DNA from: Enterococcus pallens ATCC BAA-351
Lineage (GTDB): Bacteria > Bacillota > Bacilli > Lactobacillales > Enterococcaceae
NCBI RefSeq assembly: GCF_000407485.1
Contig: NZ_ASWD01000005.1
Coordinates: forward strand, 124,001 to 188,000
DNA: 64,000 nt
Reading direction: 5' to 3'
A program made the position numbers and the translations under genes. Shown in pieces: positions 17,156 through 25,018 of this stretch. How positions within the stretch are numbered: the stretch's first letter is position 1; every line of letters starts with the position of its first letter. A model generated the notes under the pieces. It did not search any database. It worked only from the letters and a program-made list of their open reading frames with translations, and was not told the origin of the DNA.

Positions 17156-17159
17156 ATAC

Positions 17160-17846
17160 TCACTCCAAAGGTTCAGTTGGCCGACGAACCTGCCGCTGCC
17201 GTTTTAAAAAATCGTAATCCTGCTGCAACGCTGCTAACTCCTCTTCTAAGCTGGCAACCCGTTCGTTTTGAACATCGTCAACAAATCGTTGGTAATAATT
17301 TCCTTCACTTAGATGATCTTTTTCTAAACTTCGCTTACGTAATTCCTTGTACAATTGACTTGTTGAGAAAAATGATGTGCCATAATCCATGCGTTTGGCC
17401 TTTTGAACCTCTCGGAACATGGAGGACATAAAGCGCTGAGTTAAGGCTAATTCTGCCACCTTCAGCTCCTGTCTCACAGGCCTTTTGACAATAATAAAGG
17501 TTCCTTTCGCCCACATTTCTTCTTCTAGATTATCATAAGGCCGATAAACCAATACCCCAATTTCTGCTGGGATTTCCTCCTTCACTGCATCATATAAAGC
17601 TTGGGGCAGCACAAAATAATTGTAATGACCAATAAAAGACAACTTTGCCTTTGATCTAAAATCAGCTTTCGTTACCTTTAGCTCATAGCAGCGCCATTCG
17701 AAGCTCTCTTCTTTAAAAAAACAGGCTAAAGTGTCTACAATCCCTTGCTCTTCGGGCATAGATACTTCTTCTACCACTAGAGCTCCCAAGTCCATACAAT
17801 AATAATATAAGGCTTTCTCGATATCTTGCGTTAATTCTGTTTTCAT
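17160..17846 (-). CDS. PD-(D/E)XK nuclease-like protein (MmcB-like)
   Basis: A 228-residue protein. The core IVDTLACFFKEESFEWRCYELKVTKADFRSKAK (about 35-70) has the Asp...Glu-x-Lys arrangement of PD-(D/E)XK enzymes and resembles MmcB-like DNA-repair nucleases, including the following Y-NYFVLP strand and GVLVYRP. The C-terminal 60 residues are a helical, charged coiled coil. The ATG at 17846 is chosen; the longer reading frame would start inside a terminator. It is the first gene of a three-gene operon with a Beta-family protein and a GNAT enzyme. Catalytic activity is inferred from motif only. Confidence 0.7.
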   Translation of the reverse strand: MKTELTQDIEKALYYYCMDLGALVVEEVSMPEEQGIVDTLACFFKEESFEWRCYELKVTKADFRSKAKLSFIGHYNYFVLPQALYDAVKEEIPAEIGVLVYRPYDNLEEEMWAKGTFIIVKRPVRQELKVAELALTQRFMSSMFREVQKAKRMDYGTSFFSTSQLYKELRKRSLEKDHLSEGNYYQRFVDDVQNERVASLEEELAALQQDYDFLKRQRQVRRPTEPLE

Positions 17847-17894
17847 TTCATCACCATGGGAACGTATTTTCGTATACTTTAGCACAATCAGCAT

Positions 17895-17921
17895 AAAAAA
17901 AACAGAGGAATCCCTCTGTTT
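17895..17921 (-). terminator. Terminator of the disulfide oxidoreductase gene
   Basis: AAACAGAGG (17900-17908) pairs with CCTCTGTTT (17913-17921). A run of eight T follows on the minus strand. The hairpin starts at the stop codon. Confidence 0.9.
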
Positions 17922-19246
17922 TAAATGAAATATTCTAAATCACTAGCGGGCGTCGGATAAGCAAAGATAAAATCAGCCAACTCTTCATGGCTAACCTTTT
18001 TCTCTAAAATCAGGTTAAAATAGTTAATTAACTCATCCGCCAATTCACTAAAGCAAGTAATAGCTACTATTTTTTTCTGATCATCATACACAAGTTTAAT
18101 CTTAGCTTCTTGATCATTAATACGGAAGTAAGTAAACCAACTGCCTAGTTCCATGGTTTCACTATGGTATTTTTCAGGATGTTCACTTAATTCTTTTTCA
18201 CTTAAACCAATTCTTGCTAATTTCTGATCACCAAAAACAAGTGAAGGGATCAATGGATAATGAATCGGCTCTGTTTCTCCATTCATCGCATTTACTACAT
18301 AAGAAGCTTCAAATCCTGAAACTGGAGTCAACTTAGGATACGCTTTTTCCAATACATCGCCACAAGCAAAAATGTGCGATTGATTTGTTCGTAAATGCTC
18401 GTCAACAGGAATCCCTCTTTTTGAATAAGTCACTCCTGCTTTATCCAGTTTTAATGTTTCAATATTTGGAACTCTTCCAGCAGCAGCTACTACCATATCC
18501 GTAATTAATTCAAAATTGTCTGCAGATAAACGATAGCCAGGATCAAGAGGTTCTACTTTAGCAACATCAACATTGAAATGAAAGGTAATTCCCTTATTTT
18601 TTAAATGATCAGTTAAGTTCATTGCTAATTCTTTATCGAAGCCTTTTAACGGTTGATCATTGTGTTGAATTACATGAACCTCCGCTCCAGCAGCGTTGGC
18701 AATTGTAGCCAATTCAAAGGCAATGTAGCCAGCTCCAATGAATGCAATACGTTCTGGTAAATTATCTAGATTTAGGAAGTCCGTACTTGTTTGCAAGTAT
18801 TCCTGTCCTTCAATTGGTAAAATAGCCGGACGTTGACCCGTAGCAATTAGGAATTGTTTTGCTGATAATCGTTCATCTGCCACTTCAATCGTGTGGGCAT
18901 CAATAAATTCCGCCTGTCCTTCAAAGGTGTCGATTTCTGCATCTTCAAAGCCCTTTTTGGTGTTGCTAGGTACAGATTCGGTATAAGAACGTTTGAACTT
19001 CATCAGTTCTTCCCAGTGAATCTCCGGAGAAGTATTAAACCCTTTACCATTCAATTTTTCAACACGAGCTTTTGCTTCAACAGCACTCATCAAGATCTTT
19101 TTAGGGTCGCAGCCGCGGTTGGGACACGTTCCGCCCCAAAGATCTGCTTCAATCACTGCAACGGATTTGTTTTGTTCTTTTAAATCATAGGCCGCTGCGA
19201 TTCCGCCAGGTCCGCCGCCGATAACGATGGCATCATAATTTTTCAT
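17921..19246 (-). CDS. FAD-dependent pyridine nucleotide-disulfide oxidoreductase
   Basis: A 441-residue flavoprotein of the glutathione/mercuric reductase family. The FAD motif is IGGGPGGIAAAYDL (about 8-21), the redox-active disulfide is GGTCPNRGCDPKK, the NAD(P)H motif is FIGAGYIAFELA, and FACGDV closes the FAD site. The C-terminal dimer interface, where family members usually carry the catalytic His in H-P-T, reads AYPTPASDL, so the canonical His is replaced by Tyr. Substrate is therefore uncertain. The ATG at 19246 follows GGAGGATG; an upstream in-frame ATG would add 13 residues without a binding site. Confidence 0.88.
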   Translation of the reverse strand: MKNYDAIVIGGGPGGIAAAYDLKEQNKSVAVIEADLWGGTCPNRGCDPKKILMSAVEAKARVEKLNGKGFNTSPEIHWEELMKFKRSYTESVPSNTKKGFEDAEIDTFEGQAEFIDAHTIEVADERLSAKQFLIATGQRPAILPIEGQEYLQTSTDFLNLDNLPERIAFIGAGYIAFELATIANAAGAEVHVIQHNDQPLKGFDKELAMNLTDHLKNKGITFHFNVDVAKVEPLDPGYRLSADNFELITDMVVAAAGRVPNIETLKLDKAGVTYSKRGIPVDEHLRTNQSHIFACGDVLEKAYPKLTPVSGFEASYVVNAMNGETEPIHYPLIPSLVFGDQKLARIGLSEKELSEHPEKYHSETMELGSWFTYFRINDQEAKIKLVYDDQKKIVAITCFSELADELINYFNLILEKKVSHEELADFIFAYPTPASDLEYFI

Positions 19247-19345
19247 TTTACATCCTCCTCTAATATTAACGAGTTGGTTTTCCAAAGAAAAATCAGCTCT
19301 ATTTTTTATACTGTCTTACTTTAAAAATCGTTAGATAGCCTTCAA

Positions 19346-20293
19346 TCAGCTTAAGAAACGGAAAATATCAGCTCGAGTAACTTCAGCAATTACTTTCTGT
19401 TGTTCATCTTCGATATAAATTTTTTCGTGATCAGCAAATGCTTCAAAGGCTTGGCTAATATTCGTTTTAAGCCCTAAGACTGGAATGTCTTCTTCTGGAG
19501 TTATCACTGCTTGATGGTAACCAGCCTTAAAAACAGTTTCCAAGGTTTGTTCATGAAGTTCATCAGTAGCTTCATCAAAGAATGCTTTAACAAATGCATC
19601 TTTGGGTTGGCTCTGAATCATTTCAGGAGTGTCGCATTGAATTAATTTACCTTCATGCATCACTGCAATTCGATCACCTAATTTCAAAGCTTCCTTCATG
19701 TTATGGGTAACAAAAACAATCGTATTCCCTAACTTCTTATGAAGCTCTAAAACCAAATCCTGCAAACTTGTTCTTGAAATAGGATCTAGAGCACTAAAAG
19801 GCTCATCCATCAAAATGACATCAGGCTCTGCAGCTAATGCTCGTAAAATTCCAATACGTTGGCTTTGCCCACCGGATAATTCAGCCGGCATACGTGTGCG
19901 GAAGGTTTGAGGATCTAAATCAACTTCTTTTAACAATTCATCTGCACGCTGATTTCGTCGTTTTTTATCCCAGCCTAACATCTCAGGAATGACATCAATA
20001 TTTTCTTTAACTGTCATTGTTGGGAAAAGAGCAATTTGTTGTAAAACATAGCCAATCTGCCAACGCAGCTTGTGGATGTCATATTCCTTGATACGCTGAT
20101 TTTTATAATAGACATCCCCTTCACTTGGTTCAACTAAGCCATTAATCATCTTAAGAGAAGTGGTCTTACCACTGCCAGAAGGTCCAACCAGTACGAAGAT
20201 TTCGCCCTGTTTAACGGAGAGATTTAAGTCTTTTAACACCACTTGACCTTCGAATTCTTTGCCTACATTTTTAAATTCAATAATTGATTCCAT
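19346..20293 (-). CDS. egtUA: ABC transporter ATPase, EgtUA/OpuCA type
   Basis: A 315-residue ATPase with Walker A GPSGSGKTT, signature ELSGGQSQRIGI, Walker B DVILMDEP and the switch His in FVTHNM. About 75 C-terminal residues form a shortened CBS-like regulatory part (ADHEKIYIEDEQQKVIAEVTRADIF). This is the quaternary-amine uptake subfamily. It is transcribed after, and abuts, the fused permease-binding protein gene, one base apart. Because that partner resembles pneumococcal EgtUBC, the complex most likely imports ergothioneine; choline or betaine remains possible. Confidence 0.85.
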   Translation of the reverse strand: MESIIEFKNVGKEFEGQVVLKDLNLSVKQGEIFVLVGPSGSGKTTSLKMINGLVEPSEGDVYYKNQRIKEYDIHKLRWQIGYVLQQIALFPTMTVKENIDVIPEMLGWDKKRRNQRADELLKEVDLDPQTFRTRMPAELSGGQSQRIGILRALAAEPDVILMDEPFSALDPISRTSLQDLVLELHKKLGNTIVFVTHNMKEALKLGDRIAVMHEGKLIQCDTPEMIQSQPKDAFVKAFFDEATDELHEQTLETVFKAGYHQAVITPEEDIPVLGLKTNISQAFEAFADHEKIYIEDEQQKVIAEVTRADIFRFLS

Positions 20294-21829
20294 CTACTTC
20301 TCCCCCCCAATGATCTTTTCTTTCGTTAAAAAGTCACGGGCAACTGCTGCAGGCTGTTTGCCTTCAACATTCACTTGATAATTCATGTCGATCATTTGAT
20401 CTTCAGTAATCTTACCAGCCAAACGATTCATTGCCTTAACAACGGTTGGATGGTCTTTAGCAAAGTCATTTCGCATCAAAGCAGCACCCTGATATGGTGG
20501 GAATAGATTCATATCATCTTCTAGAGTAACTAAATCATACTGCTTAATCTCACTGTCTGTAGAATAGCCATCAATGACATCTACATCCCCATTTTCAATG
20601 GCTTGATAGCGTAACGCTGGTTCCATACTCTGCACAGAGCCAAAATTCAGGCCATATAATTCTTGAATTCCTCGATAGCCGTCTTGACGATCTATAAATT
20701 CCAAAGTAAAACCGGCACGAAGATTGCCTTCATCAGCAACTAAATCCGAAATCTTTTTATAGCCACGTTCTTCAGCTACTTCTCGTTTCATTGCTAAAGC
20801 ATAGGTGTTTTCATAAGCCATCGGTTCTAAAAGCTTCATATTAAATTGTTCATTTAATAATTTATTGGCTTCAGTATAGGTTTTCTCCTTCGAACCATTT
20901 GTTTCAGTTCCTTCGGGGACTTTAACTAAGCTTTCTAGGACTGTTCCGGTAAACTCAGGATAAATATCTACCTGATCGTTCTCTAAGGCACTAAACAAGA
21001 AACTAGTCTTACCAAAGTTTGGCTTCAAATCCACCTGAATGGATGGGTCTTCATCCTGGATAACTTCTTTGTACATATTGATTAAAATATCAGGCTCTGA
21101 GCCTAGTTTGCCAGCAATAGTAACAGTCTGATCCGCTAATGGGTTGTGTTGGGCAAAGAAAATACCGCCAATACCTAAGAATACAACACCAAGTGTGATT
21201 AAAGTAGTTCTCATACTGCGATGCTGCAAGAAGCGAATCAAGCCGCTAAAGATAATTGCCAATAAAGCCGAACTAATTGCTCCAATTAATGTTAAGGTTG
21301 GATCATTACGATCAATACCAAGCAAAATAAATGTACCTAGTCCACCAGCACCAATTAAGGCTGCTAAAGTCGCTGTACCTATGATTAGGACCAGCGCGGT
21401 ACGAATACCAGAAATAATCACAGGCATCGCCATTGGTAGTTCCACTTTAAAAAGCTTGCGCATGCGAGACATACCAAAAGCATCAGCCGCTTCTTCTATG
21501 GAAGGATCAATTTCAGATAATCCAATATAAGTATTTTGGAAAATTGGTAAAAGAGCGTATACTACTAGTGCAATCAAAGCTGGCACTGTTCCGATCCCCA
21601 CAAAGGGAATCAACAGCCCCAATAAAGCAAGTGACGGAATTGTTTGCAAAATACTTGTTAGCTGCAACACAATCTCCGCTAATCTTTTTCTTTGGCTGAG
21701 AAGAATCGCCAGAGGTATTGCAATTAAAATGGCAATCAAAAGAGCGCTTAGTGAGATCGCCAAATGTTCAAAAATTGCATCCAGCAAATCATCCTTTCGC
21801 TCCATAAATGTTTGTATAATATCGTTCAT
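20294..21829 (-). CDS. egtUBC: Fused ABC permease and substrate-binding protein, EgtUBC-like
   Basis: A 511-residue fusion. Residues about 20-200 form a BPD permease with the EAA loop (EAADAFGMSRMRKLFKVELP), then a further membrane helix (about 208-225) leads to an extracellular binding domain (about 235-505). Segments EPALRYQAIENGD, YSTDSEI, FPPYQGA and MNYQVNVEGK track pneumococcal EgtUC, the ergothioneine-binding domain. The same region distinguishes it from betaine/choline binders, which use a cage of aromatic residues. The start has GGGAAAGG upstream. Assignment to ergothioneine uptake is from family resemblance. Confidence 0.85.
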   Translation of the reverse strand: MNDIIQTFMERKDDLLDAIFEHLAISLSALLIAILIAIPLAILLSQRKRLAEIVLQLTSILQTIPSLALLGLLIPFVGIGTVPALIALVVYALLPIFQNTYIGLSEIDPSIEEAADAFGMSRMRKLFKVELPMAMPVIISGIRTALVLIIGTATLAALIGAGGLGTFILLGIDRNDPTLTLIGAISSALLAIIFSGLIRFLQHRSMRTTLITLGVVFLGIGGIFFAQHNPLADQTVTIAGKLGSEPDILINMYKEVIQDEDPSIQVDLKPNFGKTSFLFSALENDQVDIYPEFTGTVLESLVKVPEGTETNGSKEKTYTEANKLLNEQFNMKLLEPMAYENTYALAMKREVAEERGYKKISDLVADEGNLRAGFTLEFIDRQDGYRGIQELYGLNFGSVQSMEPALRYQAIENGDVDVIDGYSTDSEIKQYDLVTLEDDMNLFPPYQGAALMRNDFAKDHPTVVKAMNRLAGKITEDQMIDMNYQVNVEGKQPAAVARDFLTKEKIIGGEK

Positions 21830-21860
21830 AGCCTGTACCTTTCCCTTCTGTATTAAATTA

Positions 21861-21888
21861 AGTATAACGGAAGAAGAAGGGTCGTCAA
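21861..21888 (-). promoter_or_regulatory. Promoter of the egtUBC-egtUA operon
   Basis: On the minus strand, TTGACG (21883-21888) and TATACT (21861-21866) are 16 bp apart and lie about 35 bp before the egtUBC start codon. Confidence 0.65.
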
Positions 21889-21949
21889 AAAGATTCGCTC
21901 AATCGTTACTTCAAAAAAGCTTTATAAAAAACAAAAAGGAGATAAAAAA

Positions 21950-22564
21950 ATGCTTGAAAAAGACTTACCAACTATTCATTTAACTATCAACGATCAAATC
22001 TTAACCTACACAAATTCTTATTACTATAACTGGTTCAAAACGTTGCAGGCTAATTTAATGCAAAGCAATAATTTTACAAATGAATTTGTTCGTTTGAACA
22101 AAAACGCTCCTGAACTCTATGAAAGAATCCAACAGCGACTGTTATTTGCCGGTGTCGTTGCCTTTTTAAAACAGCTTGAGCCTTTGGACACTTTCGTTCT
22201 TTTGACAGCCAGCTGGAGCGGCGGTCTATCTACTGAGCAGCCAGCAATAACATTACAGAATTATTTAACCCGTTACACGATTCAGAAAAATGACCTTCAC
22301 GGAATTAATCAAATGAATGCGGATTTAAACCAAGTGTTGATCCAACATTTTCCTCTTGTACGGAAACAAGATTTAAAGATGATTTATCGGCTGTTAATGA
22401 TTTATCCTCTATCTAAAGAAGAACGAAATGAACAACTGTCTAAGCTGAATCAACGTGCCCAAGACCGAACAACAAAATTACTTTTCTTGTTGGAGGACGC
22501 CTACTCCTTAGCCAGTAACAATAAAGGTTCCCTAAATGATCCAAGTATTGGCAGGAATATATAA
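21950..22564 (+). CDS. Unknown 204-aa protein
   Basis: A cytoplasmic-looking protein with no recognised domain. It is mostly helical, with a hydrophobic central stretch (LLFAGVVAFLKQLEPLDTFVLLTASW, about 65-90) that is probably buried and not membrane-spanning, and a polar tail. AAAAAGGAG precedes the ATG. It is divergent from the EgtU-like operon and followed by a terminator, so it is transcribed alone. No function is proposed. Confidence 0.7.
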   Translation: MLEKDLPTIHLTINDQILTYTNSYYYNWFKTLQANLMQSNNFTNEFVRLNKNAPELYERIQQRLLFAGVVAFLKQLEPLDTFVLLTASWSGGLSTEQPAITLQNYLTRYTIQKNDLHGINQMNADLNQVLIQHFPLVRKQDLKMIYRLLMIYPLSKEERNEQLSKLNQRAQDRTTKLLFLLEDAYSLASNNKGSLNDPSIGRNI

Positions 22565-22617
22565 AAAGAGCTACAGATGAGATTCTATCAGCAAGAATTT
22601 CATCCGTGGCTCTTTTT
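22563..22617. terminator. Shared terminator, 204-aa gene and AhpD-like gene
   Basis: AAAAAGAGC (from 22563) pairs with GCTCTTTTT (22609-22617), extended by GATGA/TCATC pairing inside. It lies between convergent genes. Confidence 0.85.
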
Positions 22618-22624
22618 GTTTATT

Positions 22625-22969
22625 TTATGCTTGACTGAATAAGTATTCAGCGATTGCCAAAGCTTTAGCACCATAAGCAGTGGAAGGTCCGCCGCCCATT
22701 AAAATAGCCACCTCAATTGTTTCAGATAGCTCTTCCATAGTCGCCCCAGCTTGAATGGCATTACGCACATGCGCCATAATACAATCCTCACAGCGTACCG
22801 AAACGGCAATCCCTACAGCAATCAATTCTTTTGTTTTCGCATCCAAATTCTTAGGTGTCAGGACTTCTTTCGCTACGCCCATGAATTTTTCCATCACTTC
22901 AGGGCTATTCTTCTTTAATACCGCACTGTTTTGTGCTGACTCCTCAAATTTAGCTTTAAAATCTGTCAT
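22625..22969 (-). CDS. AhpD-like carboxymuconolactone decarboxylase-family protein
   Basis: A 114-residue member of the CMD/AhpD family. The signature CEDCIMAH has Cys60, Cys63 and His67, the redox/proton-relay residues of AhpD-type peroxidases. GATMEELSETIEVAILMGGGPS matches the second half of the fold. It is the length of single-domain CMD proteins, usually hexameric. It probably protects against peroxides or acts on an unknown ring substrate; no AhpC gene is nearby. AGGAGG lies upstream of the ATG. Confidence 0.88.
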   Translation of the reverse strand: MTDFKAKFEESAQNSAVLKKNSPEVMEKFMGVAKEVLTPKNLDAKTKELIAVGIAVSVRCEDCIMAHVRNAIQAGATMEELSETIEVAILMGGGPSTAYGAKALAIAEYLFSQA

Positions 22970-23281
22970 ATAAACATTCCTCCTTTATAAAAATTATACC
23001 ATAATCTTTTTGAAGCGTTCTCAGAGACGTTTGATTGCAAAAAAAGTTCTATTGAGAATAAAAAACTCACCGATGACAAAAGTATTTTTAACTTTCAAAA
23101 AGTGTCAACTATTTCTTGAAATCAGATGGATTTTCTTTAATATGTAAAGCCTTTATCTGAGCAAATTGCTCATCTAGTTGATTAACTGCTAAAACTTTAA
23201 TGAGTTATTGTGTTATTTCCTTTTTGAAACTTTATAAGTGTTAAAATTCCTGTGTATTTCCGGAGAGGAGGAGGAAGAAAA
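22970..23281. other. Intergenic, 310 bp
   Basis: AT-rich DNA between divergent genes. No gene, repeat or convincing promoter was identified. The end of the stretch, near 23262-23276, is a purine-rich GGAGAGGAGGAGG tract that would act as a strong ribosome binding site for the short frame at 23282. Confidence 0.4.
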
Positions 23282-23341
23282 ATGCAGGGAACGTTATTCT
23301 TTGTTTGGTCGTTTTCTCTCTTTTACATTAGAGATACATGA
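23282..23341 (+). CDS. Possible 19-aa hydrophobic peptide
   Basis: MQGTLFFVWSFSLFYIRDT is preceded at ideal spacing by GGAGGAGGAAG. It could be a leader peptide, a small membrane peptide, or chance. It ends about 47 bp before the next gene on the same strand. Only the very strong binding site argues for translation. Confidence 0.3.
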   Translation: MQGTLFFVWSFSLFYIRDT

Positions 23342-23388
23342 TCGCCTCTTTTATCAAAGAGAGAACATTTTTGAAGAGGTGAAGGAAT

Positions 23389-23808
23389 TTGACTAGAAAA
23401 TATCAGTTTAGTGAATACAAAAAGGGAAATATATTAAGCTATTTGAAAAGCAACAATCAGTCTACTTTATACGATGATCAACAAATTGTCCTCTATTACT
23501 CTGAGGAAAATGAAGCAAAAATAGGGTTAACTATGGTTGTAGTTCCTCAAGAAAGAGCGCATAAAGTATTTATTTTTGTTGATGATTACTTATCTTATGC
23601 GATCTTTGATGGCACCAAATACTATTATATTAATCTAGGAAAATTTGTGATATCTGACGAAAAAGCAAGTCGACCATCCTATCTTCAAACTGGCATGCAT
23701 CAAATAAAAGCAGCTCAATTTAGTAATGATAATCCTAATACAGGTAAATTAATCAGCATTACTACTGAAAGCTACATGATTAAAGACAAGCCAGAACAGT
23801 TGAATTGA
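23389..23808 (+). CDS. Unknown 139-aa protein
   Basis: A protein with a beta-rich middle (IVLYYSEEN, GLTMVVVPQ, KVFIFVDDYLSYAIF) and no membrane helix. The start is TTG (23389-23391), preceded by GAGGTGAAGG. The family is not recognised. It sits at the chromosomal side of the attL repeat and is followed by a GC-rich hairpin. The only gene-like feature directly upstream is the 19-aa frame at 23282. Confidence 0.65.
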   Translation: MTRKYQFSEYKKGNILSYLKSNNQSTLYDDQQIVLYYSEENEAKIGLTMVVVPQERAHKVFIFVDDYLSYAIFDGTKYYYINLGKFVISDEKASRPSYLQTGMHQIKAAQFSNDNPNTGKLISITTESYMIKDKPEQLN

Positions 23809-23835
23809 CCGACTTAAAGATTATAAATCTAAATA

Positions 23836-23875
23836 CCGTGGGCTTTGCCATTCTTGTAAAGCCCATGGTTTATGA
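23836..23875 (+). terminator. Probable terminator of the 139-aa gene
   Basis: CCGTGGGCTTT (23836-23846) pairs with AAAGCCCATGG (23858-23868) and is followed by TTTATGATT. The stem is strong but the T tract is poor. Confidence 0.6.
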
Positions 23876-23934
23876 TTAATTAGCTATTTCCTTCTAAAAA
23901 TTTATTAGTCAAGTATTCCCAGTTTCACCTATGT

Positions 23935-23958
23935 AAGTTCCGCTTCCCCACGGAACTT
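23935..23958. repeat. Perfect inverted repeat
   Basis: AAGTTCCG (23935-23942) and CGGAACTT (23951-23958) flank an 8-base loop. No gene uses it obviously. It lies between the 139-aa gene and the attL-side terminator, outside the integrative element. Confidence 0.5.
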
Positions 23959-24000
23959 GCTCCTATTAAGATTAGGGCATTTCCCTATATTTAAGAAAAT

Positions 24001-24033
24001 AAAAAAAGGCTTCCCCTTAACAGAGAAGACTTT
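24001..24033 (-). terminator. Displaced terminator of the DUF59 gene
   Basis: On the minus strand AAAGTCTTC (24033-24025) pairs, with one mismatch, with GAAGCCTTT (24013-24005), followed by a T run. It lies 16 bp beyond the attL copy of the DUF59 gene end, the place where the terminator of that gene would be before insertion. Confidence 0.7.
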
Positions 24034-24048
24034 TAATAAAACCTGTCT

Positions 24049-24114
24049 TTATCTAATTCCTAATGCAATCCGAGCATAACGGCTCATTTTGTCAGTGGTC
24101 CACGCTGGGTACCA
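24049..24114 (-). repeat. attL, 66-bp direct repeat (duplicated end of the DUF59 gene)
   Basis: Identical over 66 bp to 28220-28285. It encodes, on the minus strand, the last 21 codons plus the stop of the DUF59 gene (...RYARIALGIR) but has no gene attached. It marks the left end of the integrative element. Confidence 0.95.
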
Positions 24115-24213
24115 AACACCTAAATGATAGTTTTAAGTTATTTAATTAAGAAAATGCTTCTCTTTAGGTATCTCTTAGTGCTTAGTATATCAATTAAAAT
24201 AAAAGAAAAAAAT

Positions 24214-24268
24214 TTGGACTACCTATAAGACAACATTACTTATTTAAAATTACTTATCAGTAGTCCAA
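24214..24268. repeat. Inverted arm-type sites, left end
   Basis: TTGGACTAC (24214-24222) and GTAGTCCAA (24260-24268) are inverted copies. The right one in full, TTATCAGTAGTCCAA (24254-24268), resembles TTATCAGTTGTCCA (28079-28092) at the other end. Their place near both att sites suggests recombinase arm-binding sites. Confidence 0.5.
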
Positions 24269-24356
24269 TAAAATTTCTATATCTCCTACTTTACAAAAAT
24301 ATTAACAATACGAGAATATATGTTTGCATAAGTGAATAACATTGGGGAGATCAGAA

Positions 24357-24638
24357 ATGGAAGCATATAAAGAAACTAGGCAGATGACTGATCATCAGAT
24401 TGACACAATCATCCTTGCAGCTTTTGCAGCTAAACAACAAGTCACAATAACTCAAACAAATGGCAAACAATATTCTTGTTTTTATCTTCTGATTTTTGAT
24501 CAAGATGGTTTCAGTTTGACAACTTCATATATTTGGTGGAAAGACATCCAGTTTGTTCAGCCTGATTCAGAGTTTTATACAGAATGGGCTGATGTTCTTA
24601 ATAACTATGTTTCAGAGATCAATTCTAAGCCAATTTAA
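24357..24638 (+). CDS. Small unknown cargo protein (possibly YolD-like)
   Basis: A 93-residue protein. The middle (QQVTITQTNGKQYSCFYLLIF..IWWKDIQFVQ) has the alternating strand pattern seen in YolD-like proteins, but similarity is weak. The ATG at 24357 follows GGGGAG by seven bases; a TTG at 24342 would lie inside that site. The next gene starts 23 bp downstream, so the two form an operon at the left end of the element. Function unknown; an accessory or anti-defence role is only a guess. Confidence 0.65.
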   Translation: MEAYKETRQMTDHQIDTIILAAFAAKQQVTITQTNGKQYSCFYLLIFDQDGFSLTTSYIWWKDIQFVQPDSEFYTEWADVLNNYVSEINSKPI

Positions 24639-24661
24639 AGATGAAAGGTAGGTGATTAGTC

Positions 24662-24967
24662 ATGAAACTGTTCCATAAGTTGCAATCAAAAAAATACATA
24701 GATGATATGCCTTACTGGTTTGCAAAAAAGGGACAGCCCTACTCTGTGCCCCTCAGCACTGCTATAAAGGCAAATGGTAGAAGCTATGATTCTTCTTATA
24801 GATACCACAAAGATGGTAAAACAATGTTTGTCATCACTACAATCAAAAACTATTATATAGACTTTCCATATCATAAGGCTCTATTTTTTGAATTATCACC
24901 AATGGAAATTCATCTTTCAGGAAAACCAGTTGAGTATATGGTTGAGGATTTCTTTAAACCAGACTGA
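24662..24967 (+). CDS. Small unknown cargo protein
   Basis: A 101-residue protein, aromatic-rich (YRYHKDGKTMFVITTIKNYYIDFPYHKALFFEL), predicted to be beta-rich and soluble. AGGTGA lies upstream of the ATG. It is cotranscribed with the 93-aa gene and ends just before a bidirectional terminator shared with the FRG-domain gene. No family recognised. Its composition is as AT-rich as the rest of the element. Confidence 0.65.
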   Translation: MKLFHKLQSKKYIDDMPYWFAKKGQPYSVPLSTAIKANGRSYDSSYRYHKDGKTMFVITTIKNYYIDFPYHKALFFELSPMEIHLSGKPVEYMVEDFFKPD

Positions 24968-24985
24968 CAAAAAAAGATGGCATAG

Positions 24986-25014
24986 AAAAAGGGTGCATTA
25001 CTGCAACCCTTTTT
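24986..25014. terminator. Bidirectional terminator inside the element
   Basis: AAAAAGGGTGCA (24986-24997) pairs with TGCAACCCTTTTT (25002-25014) allowing one bulge. It separates the two small plus-strand genes from the convergent FRG gene. Confidence 0.85.
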
Positions 25015-25018
25015 CTTA

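Noticed and set aside
24357-24967. Toxin-antitoxin pair
   Set aside because: Two small adjacent genes fit the size, but neither shows a toxin fold or DNA-binding antitoxin motif.
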